From NCBI RefSeq assembly GCF_004327335.1, contig NZ_QJUO01000002.1, positions 124,001 through 188,000 of the forward strand: a DNA stretch of 64,000 nucleotides, in the 5' to 3' direction. Positions 9,397 through 17,825 of the stretch are shown one piece after another. The position numbers and the translations under genes were made by a program. Each line of letters opens with the position of its first letter. The first letter of the stretch is position 1. Under the pieces are notes generated by a model, which did no database searches, was not told where the DNA came from, and worked only from the letters and a program-made list of their open reading frames with translations. The stretch comes from Stutzerimonas kirkiae (GTDB taxonomy: Bacteria; Pseudomonadota; Gammaproteobacteria; Pseudomonadales; Pseudomonadaceae).

Positions 9397-10156
9397 ACAT
9401 CCCCCGCAATTGCTGAGCACTCAGGCTGTTGCTAGGGACGTCCAGACTCAGGCGAGAATCCTGCAAGCCCAGGACACGATCCGCATAACGCAGCGCGTGT
9501 TCCAAGTGATGTGTCACGAAGACCAGCGTAAGAGATTCATCACGCGCCAGATCCGAGAAGACCTGCATGACATCCTCGCCAGCCTGCGGATCGAGGCTGG
9601 CAGCGGGTTCGTCGGCAAAGATCATGCTGGGCTTTTGCATCAGCGCCCGGGCGATGGCGACGCGCTGCGACTGCCCGCCGGACAGTTCGCCGGCCTGTCT
9701 CTTGCTGAGGTGGCCGAGCTTGACCTGATCCAGGCAATGCAAGGCATAGTCCCGATGCTCGCTGGCCGCGACACCCTGGAACCACATGCGCGGCGTGCGT
9801 GCCCAGGCCATGCCGCCATGCAGCACATTGGTCAGTACGGAAAGACGGCTGACCAGATTATGTTTCTGAAAGATGAAGCCAACGCGCGAGCGGGCCTTGG
9901 ACAGCGCATTGCCCCGCAACCCGGTCACGCTTTGATCGCCGAAATATACGATCCCCGAATCCGCGTCGATCAGGCGCATGCAACACCGCAGCAGGGTACT
10001 CTTGCCGGCACCGTTGCCGCCGATGATGGCAACCCGCTGCCCGTGTGGAATATCGAATGAAACATCCGACCACACGGGCGCTGCCGCCCCGTCGAAACGC
10101 TTGCTGAGGCCACTGACGCGCAACGCGGGAAAGGTCTTGCTGATCGAGGCAGGCAT
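9389..10156 (-). CDS. phnC: phosphonate-type ABC transporter ATP-binding protein
   Basis: 255-residue ABC ATPase. Walker A is GGNGAGKST, the signature is LSGGQSQRVAIARAL, Walker B with catalytic Glu is MIFADEPAASLD, and the switch His is in FVTHHLEHA. The start at 10156 (MPASISKTF) lies one base after the phnD stop; an in-frame ATG at 10180 inside phnD is possible but adds only eight residues. It energises the adjacent PhnE-like permease. Family similarity is to PhnC importers of phosphonates and phosphite. Confidence 0.88.
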   Translation of the reverse strand: MPASISKTFPALRVSGLSKRFDGAAAPVWSDVSFDIPHGQRVAIIGGNGAGKSTLLRCCMRLIDADSGIVYFGDQSVTGLRGNALSKARSRVGFIFQKHNLVSRLSVLTNVLHGGMAWARTPRMWFQGVAASEHRDYALHCLDQVKLGHLSKRQAGELSGGQSQRVAIARALMQKPSMIFADEPAASLDPQAGEDVMQVFSDLARDESLTLVFVTHHLEHALRYADRVLGLQDSRLSLDVPSNSLSAQQLRGMYE

Positions 10157-10157
10157 A

Positions 10158-11039
10158 TCAATCACCGATGAATTCAGCATATTCGGGATAACCGGCCGTG
10201 CGATACATGGTGCGTACGGCGTTGTAATCCTTATCCGCGATCGACGTCAGGAACCGCATGCCCTGGTAGCGTTTGGCGTGCTCCGCCCCCTGGCCGATGC
10301 TGGCTATCAGGCTTGTGGAGTGATCGACGATTGCCTTGCGCAGTCGTTCGGCGGTCTGCGTGGGGACATGCTCACCCGCCATCAGCAAGTCATTCGGCAA
10401 ATCTCCGCTTCGGGCCAGGACGCGATAGGCGTTCTGCTGGTCCTTGGGCTCTTGCGCCAGGAAGTTTTCCAGGTCAGAGCGCCCCATGCCGACGGCCTGG
10501 AGGTCGCCTTTCTTCAGCCCCTCCCAGGCGAGGCGCAAATGGGTATGGGTGACTTTGATGTCGTTGAGTGGCTCCAGGCCGACGTCAGCCAGCAATTGGA
10601 TCGGCCCCAGATGCCGCGAGGTAGAACCGACGGAGCCAAGGCCAACGTGCTGCCCCTTGAGTTCCAGCAACGAGAAGAGCGGGCTGTTCGCCTTGACCAC
10701 AACCAACGAGTAGTAATCGGGGCGATAAAGACCGGCGACCACCTTGGCATTGGCGCGCTTTTGCATCACCACATACTCGGCCGGCCCGGTCAGCACGAAA
10801 TCCACCTTCTTGAAGCGCAAGGCTTCGAGCGCGGCGGTGCGATTGGTAACGGGCAGGAAGTCGATAGCCAGACCACTGGCGCGCTCCAGTTCGGCCTTGA
10901 ACGGCCCGAACTCCCGTTGCAGCTCTTCGAGGCCAACGAGGTCGGTCACGGCCAGCTTGATGTTCTGGGCATGTGCGCTCAGTGAACCGCCCAGCAGCGA
11001 AAGCGCCAGGGCGGCGCCAGTCAGTAGCTTGCGAAACAT
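10158..11039 (-). CDS. phnD: phosphonate-type ABC transporter periplasmic substrate-binding protein
   Basis: 293 residues with a signal peptide (MFRKLLTGAALALSLLGG, cleavage after AHA). The mature protein has the PhnD/SsuA/TauA-type bilobal pattern: an AVTDLVGLEEL start, then FVLTGPAEYVVM and VGLGSVGSTSRHLGP, the loop that holds the phosphonate group in this family. The ATG at 11039 was chosen because it begins the signal peptide; the frame continues 54 residues upstream through the regulatory region without meaning. First gene of the phnD-phnC-phnE-phnA operon, transcribed away from the GntR regulator. Confidence 0.88.
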   Translation of the reverse strand: MFRKLLTGAALALSLLGGSLSAHAQNIKLAVTDLVGLEELQREFGPFKAELERASGLAIDFLPVTNRTAALEALRFKKVDFVLTGPAEYVVMQKRANAKVVAGLYRPDYYSLVVVKANSPLFSLLELKGQHVGLGSVGSTSRHLGPIQLLADVGLEPLNDIKVTHTHLRLAWEGLKKGDLQAVGMGRSDLENFLAQEPKDQQNAYRVLARSGDLPNDLLMAGEHVPTQTAERLRKAIVDHSTSLIASIGQGAEHAKRYQGMRFLTSIADKDYNAVRTMYRTAGYPEYAEFIGD

Positions 11040-11086
11040 GATGTGGTTCCTTTCCAGGGTGTTGTGGAACCGCCATGCTAGAGAGC

Positions 11087-11120
11087 CAATATTGAATATT
11101 GTTGACAATTTACGATATTG
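11087..11120. promoter_or_regulatory. candidate GntR operators in the phnD / gntR divergent promoter
   Basis: CAATATTGAATATTG (11087-11101) is a perfect inverted repeat of 7-bp arms around one base. A second 15-mer, CAATTTACGATATTG (11106-11120), keeps the outer CAAT and ATTG and starts 19 bp later. Both lie between the divergent start codons at 11039 and 11177, where a FadR/FCD-type regulator would be expected to bind. Assignment to the adjacent regulator is inference. Confidence 0.6.
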
Positions 11121-11176
11121 AAGAGCTGCGATACAATCACAATCATGTTGTTCTTCAGCCACAGAAAGAGGCCCTG

Positions 11177-11851
11177 ATGAGTTCTCCCGACGCAATTTCA
11201 CTGCTGCGTACGCAGTCCCTGACGACGCTGGTGCATGAGGAACTGGAGCAACGCATTGCCGCCGGGCGGCTCCTTCCCGGCACTCCCTTGCGCGAGTCCG
11301 CCATCGCCACGGACATGGGCATCTCCCGTGGCCCGGTGCGTGAGGCGTTTCGCATGCTGGAAGAACGCGGACTGGTCATGTTCGAGAAGAACTGCGGGGT
11401 GCGTGTCCGCCAGCTAGACCTTGAGCAAGCCACCCACATTTATCAGGTGCGGATTCCCCTGGAGGGCTTGATCGGTGAACTGGTCACGCAGAATCTGAGT
11501 TCGGATGCGACCAATCAGGTTCGGCTCGTGCTGGAAGAAATGGCAGAGCGCGTCGCACATCAGGATGTTCCCGCCTATACGGATCTGAACTTCCGCTTCC
11601 ATGACCTGCTTGCCAAGTTCACGGGCAACCCTGCTCTTTACGATACCTATCGGCGATTGGTCGTACAGCTCAAACTCTTCAGGAGCTATACCTTTCGGCA
11701 CAGCCCTGAAACGATTGGCGTATCGCTTCGGGAACACACGGCAATCTTCGAGGCGATTGTTTCTCTGAACGTCCTTTTGGCAGGGGAGCTTCTGCGCCAA
11801 CATGCCAAAGACAGTTTGCAGCGTCTTCGTGCCGTCGCGCAGCCTTCATGA
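11177..11851 (+). CDS. GntR family (FadR/FCD subfamily) transcriptional regulator
   Basis: 224 residues. An N-terminal winged helix-turn-helix contains the GntR signature LPGTPLRESAIATDMGISRG followed by PVREAFRMLEERGLV. The all-helical FCD effector domain spans residues about 95-215, with the metal/ligand pattern D-x3-H (LNFRFHDLL) and later HTAIFEAI. Start ATG at 11177 (MSSPDAISLL). Divergent from the phosphonoacetate operon with palindromic sites between them, so it probably controls that operon in response to phosphonoacetate or a breakdown product. Autoregulation is also likely from the layout. Confidence 0.88.
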   Translation: MSSPDAISLLRTQSLTTLVHEELEQRIAAGRLLPGTPLRESAIATDMGISRGPVREAFRMLEERGLVMFEKNCGVRVRQLDLEQATHIYQVRIPLEGLIGELVTQNLSSDATNQVRLVLEEMAERVAHQDVPAYTDLNFRFHDLLAKFTGNPALYDTYRRLVVQLKLFRSYTFRHSPETIGVSLREHTAIFEAIVSLNVLLAGELLRQHAKDSLQRLRAVAQPS

Positions 11852-11961
11852 GGCGCTAGCAAAGGAGCAGATGGAGTCCCGGTATCTGCGGCCCGTGCAG
11901 AGGAACGGCCTCACATCGAGCAGCCTCCGCGGTCACGGGCCCATCAAGGAACCAAATCGGC

Positions 11962-13825
11962 ATAGGGGACAGTCCTCATGGACTGCGCCCCTGCCACACC
12001 ACCCGGCATGCGGGTCCGCACCGGGCGGTTCGAGAGATTGAGATCATGAGAGCCGGGGCAGTCCCAAGCGGTCGAACCAGGCCAGGTTCAGCACGCTGTT
12101 GAGCAGCTTGCCGCTGTTGCGCCACCCGGCGCGCCACGGCTACGCCTGCTCCCTGTGCACGCAATTCCCGGAATTGGGTCTTGCCTCGCTTCCATTGCTT
12201 GAGCTGGATTGCCCGCAGCCGATGCCGCAGCCATTCGTCCAGCGCCCGCCAGACCCTCGGCGTCTGCGCCAGTCGGTAGTAGCCTTTCCAACCCAGCAGG
12301 TAGCTTCCCAGACGCTCGACCACCTGCTGCAGACTGCGACCTCCCGAGCGGCGACTCAGTTGCCGGATACGTCGCTTGAACGTCTCCAGCGCCTTCTTCG
12401 CCACTCGCCGCTTGACCACTCCTTTTGGCGCGACCCAGAAGCTGTACCCCAGGAACTTGTGTCCCGCAAATACACGGCTCACCGCGCTCTTGCTCTCATT
12501 GACCTTCAAGCGAAGCCGGGCGTACAAACGACGCAGCAGCGCCATCTCCCGCTCTCCCGCCCGACGACTGTGCACATAGACGTTGCAGTCATCGGCATAA
12601 CGGGCGAAGCAGTGACCACGGCGCTCCAGCTCCTTGTCTACTTCGTCGAGCAGCACGTTGGCCAGCAGCGGCGACAACGGGCCACCTTGAGGCATGCCTT
12701 CGTGACGTTGCATGAGCAATCCGCCATCCAGGATGCCGCTGTTCAGGTACGCCCGAATCAGACGGATGACGCCTTGGTCCGGGATACGTTTGCGTAGGCG
12801 GTCAATCAGGATGTCGTGGTTGACCCGGTCGAAGAATTTCTCCAGATCGACATCCACCACGATCCGCCGCCCGCGCTGCACGTACACCTGCGCGGCAAGT
12901 ACCGCGTCGTGCGCACTGCGCCCAGGACGAAAGCCGTAGCTGTGCTCGCTGAAGGTGGGGGCGAGCAGCGGTTGCAGCACTTGCAGCAACGCCTGCTGGA
13001 TCAGGCGATCGGTCACCGTCGGGATACCCAGCTCGCGCTGGCTACCATCCCCCTTGGGGATCACCACCCGCCGCACCGGCCTGGGCCGGTACTGCCCCGA
13101 CAACAACCGCTCACGAATATCGGCCCACTCCGTCAGCAGCCGCTCGGCCGTCTGTTCTATGTTCAGACCGTCGACACCCGCTGCTCCCTTGTTGGCTTTG
13201 ACTCGCTTCCACGCTCGTTGCAGATTGGCTCTCGAAAGGCCCGTTGCAGCAGCCCTTGCCCTGTGCCGTCGGTTTCACCCCGCGGGCGTAATGCCTCGTC
13301 GCTGGCGCTGTGATTCACGGCTTCACCGCTCACCGCCTGCACCCGCCCCACCTCCTGGTGGGCATCTGACTTCAGGTCATGTCGCATCGGGATGGCCTAT
13401 GACACTCTCTCTCGTTCGGCCTTTCGTCAAAAAAACTACTACGGCCTCTGCTGACTTCTGTTCGCCCATCCCGTCATCTCGCGATACCGGTAGCACATGG
13501 CAGGCCAAACAGATCTCCCAGGGTAATTCGCGCGACCTTCCTGCTTATGCCTGTCGGATTTACCTCGCAGCGTTCCGTGCAAGTATTGGGCTTTGCCAAT
13601 CATGGCTACCTTACCCCGCTACGCCGCCTCTATCCGCTTCCTGTTCGTCAGGCCAGCATTTTGCCTTCGGCTTCCTTCAGATTCGCAGTCACCCACGACA
13701 CCCTTGCCGTCCAGCTAACACTTCCCCTTGCCGGGTGCGTAGAGGACTTTCACCTCCAAGTCACCAACGAGGCCACCACAGCCAAGCTGGTTGCGCTCAC
13801 GCGCAACGCGCCATGCCTGGCGCAC
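11962..13825 (-). mobile_element. bacterial class C group II intron (degenerate)
   Basis: On the minus strand the element begins GTGCGCC at 13825 and ends near a CCCCTAT at 11962. Just before the 3' end is a domain V-like hairpin (GAACCGCCCGGTGCGGACC pairing with GCATGCCGGGTGGTG), then a domain VI-like stem (CAGTCC/GGACTG). It encodes a group II reverse transcriptase with frameshifts. The 5' end lies directly after a terminator hairpin and T tract (the tRNA-Pro terminator copy at 13831-13864), exactly the insertion preference known for class C introns. The flank on the other side is anonymous sequence after the GntR gene. It is outside the island repeat, so it belongs to the chromosomal side. 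Confidence 0.85.
12044..13387 (-). pseudogene. group II intron reverse transcriptase/maturase, frameshifted
   Basis: RT domains are clear: [33 protein letters not shown], the catalytic FARYADDC (YADD) and a maturase-like C-terminal part with GWKGYYRLAQTP. Two frameshifts break it. Near 13229-13238 the frame carrying LLQRAF shifts before [20 protein letters not shown]. Near 12125-12132 the frame shifts before WRNSGKLLNSVLNLAWFDRL, which ends at the expected stop at 12044-12046. The longest uninterrupted frame (11,976-13,106) therefore has a false N- and C-terminus. Either the intron is dead or the assembly carries two indels. This is not a retron RT: there is no msr/msd-like region and the maturase domain is present. 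Confidence 0.85.
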
Positions 13826-13830
13826 CATGA

Positions 13831-13923
13831 AAAAAAATCCAGTCACCGCTAATTGACTGGATTTCTTGAGGTTTTTTGGTCTGGACGGAGTGATTTTAAC
13901 ACTCTACCCCTTGCACCCCATGC
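13831..13923 (+). repeat. attL: partial tRNA-Pro(GGG) plus terminator, direct repeat of the right end
   Basis: 93 bp matching 63126-63218 with about five substitutions. It holds the terminator hairpin (AAATCCAGTCA ... TGACTGGATTT) and the tRNA from the CCA end to the anticodon stem. The substitutions break T-arm pairing, so this copy is not a functional tRNA. The intact tRNA is at the other end, meaning integration restored the 3' end there. Confidence 0.9.
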
Positions 13924-14055
13924 GCTTATTTGGTGGATTTCCATGGAAGTCCATGGACGCTAATGGAATACCTACAACCTAGTAAATACGGGGCATACAG
14001 GCTATATTGGCGTCCATCACAATCCACCAGCATCCACCGACAGCCACGCGATTCG

Positions 14056-14077
14056 GTGGGGTAAAAGTGGGGTAAAA
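14056..14077 (+). promoter_or_regulatory. tandem 11-mers at left island end, candidate integrase arm sites
   Basis: GTGGGGTAAAA occurs twice in direct tandem. The same 11-mer with C for T (GTGGGGCAAAA) is in tandem in the same orientation at 63074-63096, just inside the right end. Position between attL and the integrase start fits arm-type binding sites of a tyrosine integrase; this role is inferred. Confidence 0.6.
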
Positions 14078-14110
14078 ATACAGGCGACGGGATTATGCAA
14101 GGGGTAGGAC

Positions 14111-15493
14111 ATGGCCAAACTGACAGCCAAGCAACTGGAAGCGCTCACCGCCGCCGATGACGGCAGGATCCTCCGCGAAGACGGTGGCCTGGTCGCCAAA
14201 GTTCGCTCAGGTTTGCGAGGCGTAACGGTGCAATTCCGCTATGAGTTCAAGCTGAATGGATTGAAGCGCGACCAGAGCCTGGGCAGTTGGCCGAAGAAAT
14301 CGCTGGCGCAGATCCGCGCCGAACGTGATGAGGTGAAAGCGACAGCCGCCAAAGGTATCGATCCCACTGCGGCCCGCAAAGCCGCCAAGATCGAAGCCCA
14401 GGCCGCCATCGCCGCCACCATTGCCGAGGCCGAGCGCCAGTCCGCGGAGAATAAGACGGTCGCCGACCTCTTCGAAGAGTGGATGCACGATGGCGTATCC
14501 CGCCAGGACGGCAACGCCGAACTGCGCCGCAGCTTCACCAAGGACGTACTGCCCCTCATTGGCAAGAAGCCCCTGCGCAACCTCACCGAGAAAGACCTGC
14601 TCGCCGTCCTGCGCTCGATCAAGGCCCGCGGCCTGAACCGCACCGTCGTGATCCGCAACAACGACATTGGCCAGATGCTGCGCTGGGCCGAAAAGCGCAA
14701 ACCCTGGCGCGGCCTGATGGCCGACGGCAACCCGGCCGACCTGGTAGACGTCAACAAACTCCTCGACCACGACTACCAGGAACAACGCGACCGCCTCCTC
14801 TCCCCCGACGAAATCCGCGAACTACGCGACATCTTCGCCCGCCTCGAACACGACTACGACGCCCTCCCCGCCGGCCAGAAATACTCCGGCATCCGCCCGG
14901 TCAACCCGCGCGTGCAATGCGCCGCCTGGATCTGCCTGAGCACCCTCTGCCGTATCGGCGAACTGCTCAAATCCGAATGGCGCCACGTCGATCTGGAAAA
15001 AGGCACCTGGTTCATCCCGGCCGAGGCCACCAAAGGGCACAAAGGCAAGCGACAGGATCACCACGTGTTCCTATCATCATTCGCACTGAACCAGTTCAAG
15101 CGCCTAAAGGAAGAAACCGGGCATACACCGTTCTGCTTCCCGAGCAAGGACGAGAACAGCCACGTCGATACCAAGACGGTCAGCAAGCTGATCGGCGATC
15201 GGCAGTGCCGTTTCAAGAACCGCAGCAAGCCGCTTACTGGTCGCCATAATGACGACTCATTGGTGCTTAGCAAGGGTGCTAAGGGTGAATGGACTCCGCA
15301 TGACCTCCGGCGCACCGGTGCAACGATGATGCAGGAGCTCGGCGTAACGCTGGAGATCATTGATCGCTGTCAGAACCACTTGCTGGGTGGTTCCAAGGTA
15401 CGTAGACACTATTTGCATCATGACTACGCGAAGGAAAAAACCGAGGCATGGAGAATGCTCGGAGGACACATCGAAGCCATCTTGACCACTTAG
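14111..15493 (+). CDS. tyrosine-type site-specific integrase (P4-like island integrase)
   Basis: 460-residue recombinase expected to insert and excise the island at tRNA-Pro(GGG). An N-terminal arm-binding domain (1-110) is followed by a SAM-like core-binding domain (about 113-205) and a catalytic domain. Catalytic residues visible are Arg281 (TLCRIGELL), His397-x-x-Arg400 (TPHDLRRT), His423 (CQNHLL) and Tyr434 (RRHYLHHDY). Length is somewhat above the usual 400-430 for P4-like enzymes. The gene begins 188 bp inside attL and reads into the island. A decayed relative of its catalytic domain lies at 17826-18236. Confidence 0.92.
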   Translation: MAKLTAKQLEALTAADDGRILREDGGLVAKVRSGLRGVTVQFRYEFKLNGLKRDQSLGSWPKKSLAQIRAERDEVKATAAKGIDPTAARKAAKIEAQAAIAATIAEAERQSAENKTVADLFEEWMHDGVSRQDGNAELRRSFTKDVLPLIGKKPLRNLTEKDLLAVLRSIKARGLNRTVVIRNNDIGQMLRWAEKRKPWRGLMADGNPADLVDVNKLLDHDYQEQRDRLLSPDEIRELRDIFARLEHDYDALPAGQKYSGIRPVNPRVQCAAWICLSTLCRIGELLKSEWRHVDLEKGTWFIPAEATKGHKGKRQDHHVFLSSFALNQFKRLKEETGHTPFCFPSKDENSHVDTKTVSKLIGDRQCRFKNRSKPLTGRHNDDSLVLSKGAKGEWTPHDLRRTGATMMQELGVTLEIIDRCQNHLLGGSKVRRHYLHHDYAKEKTEAWRMLGGHIEAILTT

Positions 15494-15685
15494 GAATGTC
15501 ATACCGAAGTGCCTTGAGGCTTCAACACACCAAAGCGGAATCCTTGCATAAACATGCAAGTTGCTCACGATATTTTTGGTGCCACCGGCCACCCAGACTA
15601 ACTTCAGGGTATCTAGTTGAGCCACACATGCCAGATCAGATAACTCAGTCAGCTTGATTGATCTGCCTGAGCCTGGGCCGCGTGA

Positions 15686-15883
15686 TCAGATGATTTCGTT
15701 CCAGACCAATTTTGGCTCACCATTGTCTTCCACCGTGTGCACCCACTTACAGCCGCAGGCTTTGCAGCTGTAATACCGCTTATCTGTGCCAATTGGGTTA
15801 CGTTTCCCGGTGAGTTCAAAGCCCTCTGCGGCCTCACCAGTATCCAATAGGCTCATTGAAGTTTCGCAGCACGGATTAATCAC
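15686..15883 (-). CDS. small zinc-ribbon-like protein, unknown function
   Basis: 65 residues from a GTG at 15883 with AAGGAG seven bases upstream; the frame continues upstream but without a site as good. Paired cysteines at each end (NPCCETSM and YSCKACGCKW) suggest one small zinc ribbon. The sequence ends VEDNGEPKLVWNEII. I do not recognise the family. It lies three bases from the stop of the HNH gene on the same strand, so the two are probably one transcript. Confidence 0.55.
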   Translation of the reverse strand: MINPCCETSMSLLDTGEAAEGFELTGKRNPIGTDKRYYSCKACGCKWVHTVEDNGEPKLVWNEII

Positions 15884-15991
15884 TTCGCTTCTCCTTATGC
15901 CGGTACCGCACTGATACTCCATTCTCGAACAACAAGCCACTAGCCGGTAGTCACAAGACCTGTGCGTCTGGCAACAGCTCAGCCTGCTCAA

Positions 15992-17194
15992 TCAACTCGA
16001 TGCTCCCAGTCCCTTAAAAACAAATTGCCGATGAAAGCCCAGGTATCTCTGCTGCATAGAAGTGAAAGTACCTACATTCAGGATGGTGGATATTCCCCAC
16101 GCGTCCAGAGCTCCGCGAGCGCTTTCACACGAGACAAGCAGATCTCCGTTATCGGAGAAGGATATCCATCCACGATCGAAAAGCTTGTCTGCGTGCGGAG
16201 CAAGCATCAAGCCGTTGCTACCATCGAGCCTCTCCGTATTGTCAGAGTCCTTCCATGGCTTGATGTGACTGGCAATCAGAAAGCGCTCATCAGCAATACC
16301 GGTGAGGCGACATGCACGCTCTATTTTTAGCAGTTGTTGGCGAAACTCTCCCTGCCCAACGCGGGCGTTGATGAGCTGTTCTTTTACGGTCGGTTTCAGG
16401 TTCGAGGAAAGAATAGAGGCAGCCTCGCCCTGCTCTATCACTATTTCCGAGACACTTTCTGCGGTCGCCATGCCCTCAGCCGCCTGATCAGATAGACCAA
16501 GCAAAAAACTACCTAACTCGGCTGAAATAGCTGCCAGATAGCACTTCTGGTTACCAAGACCATCGTGACGGATTGGCGAGTACTTCTCGGGAAGAAGGGG
16601 GGCGATTTGCTCAAGGTGAGCTCTAGGCTCAATCGGGCTAGCAAGAACGATCCACTGAATAGGCACACGCCAACCGATACCATCCCATGACTCGCTTCTC
16701 TCATCGTATTGGGTTGGCATTCTTTGCTCATGGCATCTGCTCTGAACAACCCCAACTGCACGGATAGCAGCCCCTGCGTAGGAAAAAACCACATCGCCAG
16801 GACGAACAAGGGTTAAGTTCTCGTAGGTCTGATTATGTGCGCCGTTACTGTTCGTCTTCGGCGACCATATATACCCGCCATCAATTTCAGCTCGATGCGT
16901 CTTCTTGTGGTTAACCCACCAAAACGGGCGTACCGACTTTGCATCAACTGAACCCCGGGTGAAAGTTACCAACTCCCTAGGCATGTCTAGCGCACCCCGC
17001 TCCCATCCAGCGGCAATCCAAAGGTGAGCCCAGGTATGAGTATCTTCGGTGCGCGAATTACCCCACCAGGCCTGGTGCTCTCTGGCACTCCGAGGCAGCC
17101 TCCCAACTAGCTCGTCGATTTGACCGAAAGAAAGCGTGACGGAGTCTTGTGTCTGGGCCTGAAGAAACGCTGCCAAAGGCGTGTATTTGCTCAC
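15992..17194 (-). CDS. HNH restriction-like endonuclease with DUF7662-like and PUA/EVE-like regions
   Basis: 400 residues. The N-terminal 75 residues (FGQIDELVGRLPRSAREHQA, then WWGN) resemble the small DUF7662 domain. The middle part, about 95-235 (FWWVNHKKTH, LVRPGDVVFSYAGAAIRAVG), has the look of a PUA/EVE-like module that reads modified bases. Residues about 275-390 carry an HNH_2 nuclease (CRLTGIADERFLIASHIKPW, then NGLMLAPHADKLFDRGWISF). Such fusions are typical of type IV, modification-dependent restriction. It starts at a GTG at 17194 behind AAGGAGG. It stands near the integrase end, and cleavage of modified phage DNA is inferred, not shown. Confidence 0.75.
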   Translation of the reverse strand: MSKYTPLAAFLQAQTQDSVTLSFGQIDELVGRLPRSAREHQAWWGNSRTEDTHTWAHLWIAAGWERGALDMPRELVTFTRGSVDAKSVRPFWWVNHKKTHRAEIDGGYIWSPKTNSNGAHNQTYENLTLVRPGDVVFSYAGAAIRAVGVVQSRCHEQRMPTQYDERSESWDGIGWRVPIQWIVLASPIEPRAHLEQIAPLLPEKYSPIRHDGLGNQKCYLAAISAELGSFLLGLSDQAAEGMATAESVSEIVIEQGEAASILSSNLKPTVKEQLINARVGQGEFRQQLLKIERACRLTGIADERFLIASHIKPWKDSDNTERLDGSNGLMLAPHADKLFDRGWISFSDNGDLLVSCESARGALDAWGISTILNVGTFTSMQQRYLGFHRQFVFKGLGASS

Positions 17195-17396
17195 CGCTCA
17201 CCTCCTTGTTTAGGGCTATCGAGCATACACGCCACAGGCGAACCCTTCATGCTCAGCATGCATCATCTGAGTGCGGCCGATTACCGTGAAATTGAGTGCT
17301 GCAGAGCGACAGCAGCAGTAAATCCGCATTCTTCCTGGAAAATGGCGACAGACAGGGGGCTATTACCTACAAGCCAATCATTCGTAGGAGGTACCT

Positions 17397-17456
17397 ATGC
17401 ACCCAGGAGCCATTGTGGCTGTGATCGTCATCGTGCTAATCGCGTTTTTGCTATAA
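17397..17456 (+). CDS. 19-residue hydrophobic peptide, possible type I toxin-like
   Basis: ATG at 17397 with AGGAGG seven bases upstream opens a frame for MHPGAIVAVIVIVLIAFLL and then TAA. One uninterrupted hydrophobic helix of about 15 residues in a 19-residue peptide resembles Ibs-class and other membrane type I toxins in size and composition; there is no sequence identity that proves it. CCTAC at 17366-17370 can pair with GTAGG at 17384-17388 and would cover part of the ribosome site, a feature common in such toxin mRNAs. No antisense RNA could be confirmed. It sits between an HNH gene and a small minus-strand gene. Confidence 0.45.
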   Translation: MHPGAIVAVIVIVLIAFLL

Positions 17457-17519
17457 AACTGAGCTACCCAGTCCGGCCACCATCCTTGCCCGATGCGCGG
17501 CCGGCGGATGTCTGGAAGC

Positions 17520-17738
17520 CTAGCAGACCTTCTTGGCCGATATCGTTCTGCAGTGAGGTGGATAAATACCGGTGCTGTCACTGACCTCGTACGAGGCAAC
17601 AACCTCACCAACCACATTCACCTCGTCGTAGAAATAGAGGTCAATATCTTGCCCCTTGCGACCGCCAAGGGCCTTCATTCCAGTGCCCACCAGACGGTGC
17701 CCATCGGGAATGCCGATCTTCTTGAAGTGCTCTTCCAT
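17520..17738 (-). CDS. hypothetical protein, 72 aa
   Basis: Starts at the ATG at 17738 (MEEHFKKIGIPDGHRLVGTG) with AGGAG upstream; the longer frame to 17762 lacks a site. The sequence is soluble, with an acidic middle (DIDLYFYDEVNVVGEVV), and ends ISAKKVC. No recognised family. It faces the 19-residue peptide gene convergently, 63 bp away. The good ribosome site and sensible composition make it a likely but unproven gene. Confidence 0.45.
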   Translation of the reverse strand: MEEHFKKIGIPDGHRLVGTGMKALGGRKGQDIDLYFYDEVNVVGEVVASYEVSDSTGIYPPHCRTISAKKVC

Positions 17739-17825
17739 TCCTAGCTCCTGAACCGGCCCCATGCCGGATCGCTAGAACCTACCCCACATCCTTCTGTCAC
17801 GCCACACGACGAGGTGCCCTCATGC

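Noticed and set aside
11976..13106. Intact 376-aa reverse transcriptase or retron RT
   Set aside because: The frame has a false start and end; the true protein crosses two frameshifts, and a group II domain V follows. No msr/msd region.
14207..14785. Long minus-strand frame inside the integrase gene
   Set aside because: Typical GC-rich antisense shadow of a well-supported integrase.
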